Source: Candidatus Kapaibacterium sp. (lineage in GTDB: Bacteria > Bacteroidota > Ignavibacteria > Kapaibacteriales > UBA2268). From it: a stretch of DNA of 11,122 bases. Numbering within the stretch: position 1 is the stretch's first letter; each line of letters opens with the position of its first letter. The stretch lies in contig JAQIDA010000102.1 in assembly GCA_027858275.1 (NCBI GenBank), positions 1 to 11,122 on the forward strand. The letters run 5' to 3'. The notes beneath the pieces are model-generated. The model had not been told where the DNA came from and made no database searches. It saw nothing but the letters and a program-made list of their open reading frames with translations. This document shows, in pieces, positions 7,301-11,122 of the stretch. Made by a program: the position numbers and the translations under genes.

Positions 7301-9222
7301 CCGGAGCTTTTCAAGTTATTGCCGACCCTGTGATCAGCGGTGTGGATGCTGCGAGCTTCAGAGTAGTTAACCTTCCGTCTCTTCCGTTGAATATCGCTCC
7401 GGCGGAATCTTTTGAATACGATGTAGAATTCAATCCGGCAGTGCCTCCGGTCGGAGTCAAATCAGCTACGTTCACACTTCAAACCGATGATATCGATCTG
7501 CCGGAAGTTTGGACTATTCTGACGGGAACAGTTGAAGAGATGAATATCGTCGCCGACCCGCTTGTGGTAGATTTTGGAGCTGTCCCGATCACACAAACAT
7601 TAAATAAGGACCTTGTCCTTACGAATTTAGCCGGAATTGATGCTCATCTCAGTTCTGTTGTTCCTGAATCAGGCAAAGTTACAATTACTCCTACGTCAGG
7701 TACAATCGCCGGAAACGGAGGAACTTTAGTCTTGGATGTTGAAGCTCTCTTTGACATGGACGGACCGATCAACGGAGAAGTCAAACTATACTTTGATGAA
7801 CCATGCGAAGACTCACTGACAGTGCAGGTAATCGGCAACGGCATCAGCGGTAATTTATCTTATGATCCGACATTAGACTTTGGATACAGAGCATTTTGCA
7901 GTGATACCATCTTGACCGTTCAGTTAAGCAATCTCGGAGATGTCGCGATTACCGTTAAAAATATGGTGATTACCGGAACAGATCAGGATTTATTCGACTT
8001 TGTTAATCCAATGAATTTCGATCAAATCATTGAAGCAAAGGACATGCTCCCTCGCCAAATAGTTTTCAATCCTACAGGAACAAACGACGGAGTTAAAACT
8101 GCCGAGCTTGTTGTTACGGTGGTAGAAAACGGCGAAACAAAAGATAAAATCATCACATTGACCGCAGAAGTGACAAGCGGATTGATAGCAACTCCGCCGA
8201 TTGTAATTCTCAATACATTCATCAACGGAACAGATACTGAGACGGTGACTTTGACAAATCAAGATAAAATCATGATTCAGATTGTATCTCTGTCGCCTCT
8301 GACTCATCATCCTGATAAATTCACGGTAAATGAAATCGGAGCCCAGTTGCCGGTAGATTTGAAAGTCGGAGACTCGAAATCATTGGAAGTGGTATTTGAT
8401 CCCGGAACCGCTGTCGGCATATTTGTCGACACACTGCAGATTGAAATAATGATTGACGACTGCCGGGCGTATAGATATATTGAACTGATCGGAACGAGTT
8501 CACCGATGTCATTCCTCAGTATTTGGATGCCGGATACACTTGTAACTCCGGATTTAGATAATTTCCGTTTCCCAATTTATTCATCGATTCAAGCTGACGG
8601 AGTGCCTGATACAACTTTCGATTTCACGGCTACAATTGTCTTCGATCAAACAATATTCTTGCCTCGAGAGTTGAGCAAGGGCACAATAGTTTCCATAAGC
8701 GAAAACGCCGGCGAACGGACAGTGAAAATCAATGTGCCTGATGTGAAAGTCGAGGGCGGGGGAACAATTCTCACTGAGATAATCGGTTGGACGATGTTAG
8801 GAAGCACAGAATCTACTTCGGTCAGATTCACTGAAACGGCAGTTAACCCCGGCGGAATTGTGTCCGTTGAGAATGCCCAAGCCGGAAGTATAGAACTCGA
8901 AATCTGCACAGAAGGCAAAGACCCGAATAATAACAAACGTCTGCTGATTCCGAAAAATCCGCTAAATATAATAATTAGACCAAATCCCGCGACAGGTCAG
9001 ATACACGCTGAAGTGTCCGTTCTTGAAGTCGGAGTGCACAGCATCGAAATCGTCAATATCAGAGGCGAACGAAAGACAATAAATCATTGGGATGTTTCTC
9101 TCGACGGAGAACATAACTTTGAATTTGACTTCGACATGCACTCCGAAGCAAGCGGAATGTATTATGTAGTAATCCGTTCGGCAACAAGAATAAAAGCCGT
9201 CCCGGTATTTATAGTGAAATAA
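4393..9222 (+). CDS. Giant T9SS-secreted surface protein: glycine-rich region, seven ASH/choice-of-anchor-D-like domains, T9SS sorting domain
   Basis: No enzymatic motif is visible; a structural or adhesive surface role is inferred. The 1609-residue protein begins with a Sec signal peptide (1 to about 21, ending LFSQ). Residues 24-143 resemble a TIG/IPT beta domain (SYIQPDIGAPGMSIYVEI). Residues about 216-475 are extremely glycine-rich (GHGGNGGPGGGGGGG), ending in the GGGGGGAVVLFAPELNG and RAGGVGRARFDIS pattern I associate with bacterial secreted Gly-rich repeat proteins. Seven Ig-like domains of about 100-110 residues follow (600-708, 715-828, 829-939, 940-1047, 1050-1152, 1153-1262, 1263-1370). 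Most have the choice-of-anchor-D signature FG-x(n)-hxhxNxG (DFGEVRVGEEAETDITLTNEG). Residues 1372-1506 look cohesin-like (weak). Residues 1527-1609 are a type A T9SS sorting domain: RPNPATGQ, then IEIVNIRGER, then SGMYYVVIRS, which is normally cleaved after outer-membrane export. GGGAG-type ribosome binding sequence (GGGAG, 4378-4382) precedes the ATG. The downstream OmpA gene is on the same strand. Confidence 0.9.
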   Translation: MKKYILYSLFLLFITGSNLFSQNISYIQPDIGAPGMSIYVEIIGPFDDYYNFGPDGFSMNNIGDDVYVTVANPDDADKIIVGPLTVSWEGRMISTHIFIKPNANLNPNSWEWDKLNPEFKVLINVHVDGNSTPTAQQPVFYIVQPCPGGDKSGNASREFGDITNLGKRSPRGAILFDSLTLANETYTVSTNDCDPNTDGNQGYLPFILMAKHYIRGGGVTKIDVSGDYARNGHGGNGGPGGGGGGGKFDNTTGSGGDNGGNGYVAGGHGGTNNYIFGGGSYKNTGTGAGSDGYSLNGVLPPLTEGNYEASGGGTGHPFGESGRFAFSGTSFDQKPGGHGGGTGYRNDKAGGAGGYGTRGSNGTSDATDETGGYAHGNIMVVPIAGGSGAGSKNPHNADDGASGGGGGGAVVLFAPELNGILLSSVGGLSSSNRTGGGSGGHAGMFAKLPVDIIDLSLQGGNSSTSRAGGVGRARFDISSYGNKNVQTNNEVPEFRGPTIDTSHFVFRDHSLLGSRGVDEEIDLYLKSESGNWEFIDSIFYPSSTEWMTELTLDPMDSLFYVVAVQVNEDPGTDEYLLEPEKVHSFAAANILTVMTTPDIDGADYLQIYVMDCEDGEGYDSTMIYNLGDANLDMALDNANLVFGNRGYELVSPLGQVIVEPEDSVQLMFKYTYVSGQSGVDTLLIPHNDLIDDPRPWAIVLDVTVDSIKVEMWEQNFVAELGIPIGNSLDLGEVCAGGEITGYFELWNQSNFDININNLTVSAGETRFTVSLVGKSSLPPSDSGLVEVVFTDIPESGLDQLSTTISFGIDECPNNIYSTEVTVDIIRSVLTLTGTSDFGEVRVGEEAETDITLTNEGTAPAYITAADLSFTNGTDTYFQFVKSVPPLPYLLNPTESMIVTVKFTPLDDIDYSTTFTVTTEASDDYCSGTAEIELLGKGIRAKIDLQPYDFGLSADCYDWQKGKVIVTNEGSGAFQVIADPVISGVDAASFRVVNLPSLPLNIAPAESFEYDVEFNPAVPPVGVKSATFTLQTDDIDLPEVWTILTGTVEEMNIVADPLVVDFGAVPITQTLNKDLVLTNLAGIDAHLSSVVPESGKVTITPTSGTIAGNGGTLVLDVEALFDMDGPINGEVKLYFDEPCEDSLTVQVIGNGISGNLSYDPTLDFGYRAFCSDTILTVQLSNLGDVAITVKNMVITGTDQDLFDFVNPMNFDQIIEAKDMLPRQIVFNPTGTNDGVKTAELVVTVVENGETKDKIITLTAEVTSGLIATPPIVILNTFINGTDTETVTLTNQDKIMIQIVSLSPLTHHPDKFTVNEIGAQLPVDLKVGDSKSLEVVFDPGTAVGIFVDTLQIEIMIDDCRAYRYIELIGTSSPMSFLSIWMPDTLVTPDLDNFRFPIYSSIQADGVPDTTFDFTATIVFDQTIFLPRELSKGTIVSISENAGERTVKINVPDVKVEGGGTILTEIIGWTMLGSTESTSVRFTETAVNPGGIVSVENAQAGSIELEICTEGKDPNNNKRLLIPKNPLNIIIRPNPATGQIHAEVSVLEVGVHSIEIVNIRGERKTINHWDVSLDGEHNFEFDFDMHSEASGMYYVVIRSATRIKAVPVFIVK

Positions 9223-9239
9223 ATGAAGACTACTCATCC

Positions 9240-9265
9240 CAACCTCCGGTTAAGTCCGGAGGTTG
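9240..9265 (+). promoter_or_regulatory. Perfect 10-bp hairpin between the two surface genes
   Basis: CAACCTCCGG (9240-9249) and CCGGAGGTTG (9256-9265) are exact inverted repeats around TTAAGT. The hairpin starts 18 bases after the stop of the large gene. No U-run follows (AAGCTATC), so it is not a standard intrinsic terminator. It may stabilise the 3' end of the upstream message, cause partial termination, or be a processing site that lets the two genes be expressed at different levels. Confidence 0.6.
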
Positions 9266-9288
9266 AAGCTATCAGGAATCTTATAATT

Positions 9289-11122
9289 ATGACAAAAAAC
9301 AAATTCATACAGAACGGATATTCAATGAAAATTTTTATACTAATGTTGTCTGTTGTTGGTATCTCGCTTAGTTCAATTTTTGTGGCGAATGCCGATGAAC
9401 CGGAAAAGCCCAAATATTTCCTGGGCGGATATGCCGCCCTGAATTCAAACATTCATCAAGCTGACTTTCAAAGTCTGCCCGAATGTCCGAGTTGCTCACC
9501 GGGTTTCAGAACAGGCAACGGTTTTGGCTTTGCCGCCGGAGTCCTTTTCAATTATCCTCTCGTGGATAATATCTCATTGGACTTCCGTCTCGGCTACTCA
9601 GGCTTGCACGGCGAGTTGAACGCAACAGAGACAATCGGCAATGTTGAATTGCTTAATTCCGGAGTTCCGGCGACAGTCGATGCAGTGGCAGAGCATATAA
9701 TTGATGCGAGTTTGAGCACAATCGGTTTGGACGCTACCGTTAATTTCAAATTCTTTTCAGCTTTGGAAAGTGCAATCGGGATTCGAGGCGCCTTTCTTAT
9801 GAGTGCATCTACAAGCCAGACTGAGACATTGATCAGCCCGGATTTCGTCACTTTTCTAGATGGCAAGACAGTCCGAAATGAATATAAAGATATTGAAATC
9901 GCTGACAAAAACTCATTCCAAATGTTTGGCGTCGCAGGTCTTTCCTATGACTTCCCAATCAGCAAAACGGCTTATATCAGCCCGGAATTAAGATTCTATT
10001 TTCCAATTACCGACATCAGCTCAGCGGATTGGAGCGTATCAACATTGCACATAGGCGTAGCACTAAAAATCCCGGTATTTGCCGCAAAACCTTTGCCGGC
10101 AGTGCGAGACACATTATATCTGCGAGACACGACAACAGTCGCTAAATTCGGATTGCCTGCACCGATAACGACAATGATTGGCAGTAAGGAAACATTCGGA
10201 GTAATCGAAGGTAACGGACTGAGAAAATTGAGAACCACAATCAGTGAATATTACAGGACACAAATACCGGAATACGCAGAACTAAGCTCGTCAATATCAG
10301 CTGTCGGCATCACAAAAGACGGTAAAAGAATCGTTGATCCTGTCATTATAATAGAAGAAATTGAGACAAGAGAAGATTTCCCCTTGTTGCCCTATGTGTT
10401 TTTCCAAAACGGCAGCTCGGATCTGACCAAAACAGTAATGAAACTCAGATCTAAAGCAGATTATAATGAGCTTGATCTCAAAGATTTACCATGGAATACT
10501 CTCGGAATTTATTCTGATCTTTTGAACATAGTCGCATTGCGAATGAATGCCTATCCGCAGAGCTCGATCACAATAACCGGTTGCAATAACAATACAGGTA
10601 TTGAATCGAAAAATATCGCTCTGTCCGGCGCTCGCGCTGCTGCCGTAAAAAAATATCTCAGGGAAATATGCGGCATAGATGCTGTCAGAATTAAAACTAA
10701 ATCTCGGAATCTGCCGGCACAGCCCGGACGCGACAATGATGAGGACGGAATGGCAGAAAACAGCCGTGTTGAAATCAGCTCAAATACAGCTAATATTTTG
10801 AGCCCGATGAGCCTAAGTGAGAATCAGAGAACTGCTGATCCGCCTACAATTGAAATAATCCCGAGTGTAAAAGCAGAGAAAGACCTCAAAAACTGGGACA
10901 TAAAAGTCAATCAAGATGATAAAATAATCCGAGAATATTCAGGCGAAGGTATGCCGAAGACTCAAATTTGGCAAGTCGAAGAAGGCCTTATTCCCGAAAT
11001 GGAAAAACCTCTCGGTATAGTTATGAATGTCGAAGATGAATACGGACAGACAAAACGGGCTGAAACCGCACTGAATATCAAACAATTGACGATCAAAAAG
11101 AAAAGAAATATTCTGAAAAATG
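9289..11122 (+). CDS. Outer-membrane beta-barrel/OmpA-family protein, C-terminus beyond window
   Basis: An open frame of 611 codons with no stop before the right edge. Two starts are possible: ATG 9289, with AGGA about 11 bases upstream, or ATG 9325, which gives a more typical signal peptide (MKIFILMLSVVGISLSS, cleaved near VANA-DEP). I prefer 9325 for the real protein but give the longer frame. Numbered from 9289, residues 42-265 look like an outer-membrane beta-barrel (YFLGGYAALNSN, CPSC at 66-69, repeated aromatic strands). Residues 367-497 form an OmpA-like domain: VFFQNGSSDL, then ITITGC, LSGARAAAVKKYL and NSRVEI. Residues 515-605 resemble an extra Ig-like beta domain (WDIKVNQDDKIIREYSGEG). 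OmpA domains normally tether the outer membrane to peptidoglycan. Here the ligand-binding Asp is Asn434, while Arg449 is kept. I see no promoter in 9223-9288, so it is likely read with the upstream gene. Confidence 0.85.
   Translation, partial: MTKNKFIQNGYSMKIFILMLSVVGISLSSIFVANADEPEKPKYFLGGYAALNSNIHQADFQSLPECPSCSPGFRTGNGFGFAAGVLFNYPLVDNISLDFRLGYSGLHGELNATETIGNVELLNSGVPATVDAVAEHIIDASLSTIGLDATVNFKFFSALESAIGIRGAFLMSASTSQTETLISPDFVTFLDGKTVRNEYKDIEIADKNSFQMFGVAGLSYDFPISKTAYISPELRFYFPITDISSADWSVSTLHIGVALKIPVFAAKPLPAVRDTLYLRDTTTVAKFGLPAPITTMIGSKETFGVIEGNGLRKLRTTISEYYRTQIPEYAELSSSISAVGITKDGKRIVDPVIIIEEIETREDFPLLPYVFFQNGSSDLTKTVMKLRSKADYNELDLKDLPWNTLGIYSDLLNIVALRMNAYPQSSITITGCNNNTGIESKNIALSGARAAAVKKYLREICGIDAVRIKTKSRNLPAQPGRDNDEDGMAENSRVEISSNTANILSPMSLSENQRTADPPTIEIIPSVKAEKDLKNWDIKVNQDDKIIREYSGEGMPKTQIWQVEEGLIPEMEKPLGIVMNVEDEYGQTKRAETALNIKQLTIKKKRNILKN

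Noticed and set aside
9240..9265. Intrinsic terminator after the large gene
   Set aside because: The stem is strong but no U-run follows, so I list it as a hairpin of unknown role.

Overview
This looks like chromosome from a free-living member of the Bacteroidota/Chlorobi/Ignavibacteria (FCB) lineage. A Kapabacteria- or Ignavibacteria-like organism is my best guess, but it is an inference. Three things support it. A large secreted protein ends in a type IX secretion (Por/T9SS) C-terminal sorting domain. The protein beside it is an outer-membrane barrel plus OmpA protein with a CPSC motif. Two promoters match the Bacteroidota sigma-A form (TTTG, spacer, TAnnTTTG) instead of TTGACA/TATAAT. Base composition is moderately AT-rich and the tRNA does not encode its CCA end.

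Layout. Positions 1-2688 (minus strand) are a two-gene DNA-maintenance operon: recJ, read from a TTG start, then the first 331 codons of a protein I think is a Dna2/Cas4-type helicase-nuclease. The second gene overlaps the end of recJ by 11 bases, and a perfect 10-bp hairpin lies just inside it. A short AT-rich divergent region (2689-2847) carries a clear recJ promoter. Positions 2848-3912 (plus strand) are rsgA, the circularly permuted ribosome-assembly GTPase. Next comes a compact tRNA-Ser(CGA) unit with a likely promoter and intrinsic terminator, and a 16-codon open frame with a good ribosome binding site just upstream. Positions 4130-4263 hold three copies of a GTAGAGACG-type palindromic repeat.

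Positions 4393-11122 (plus strand) are a cell-surface locus. The first gene encodes a 1609-residue secreted protein: signal peptide, TIG-like N-terminus, about 250 residues of glycine-rich sequence, seven tandem ASH/choice-of-anchor-D-like beta domains, a cohesin-like domain and a T9SS sorting domain. The second, cut by the right edge, encodes an outer-membrane beta-barrel/OmpA protein with an extra C-terminal beta domain. A U-tract-less hairpin separates them and I see no promoter between them, so they are probably co-transcribed.

The most unusual signals are in this surface locus. Eight cysteines of the secreted protein fall into four evenly spaced pairs that may staple neighbouring beta domains together. 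The OmpA domain has Asn where the peptidoglycan-binding Asp normally sits. I found no CRISPR, insertion sequence, prophage or toxin-antitoxin system, and no evidence of a complete new defence system.
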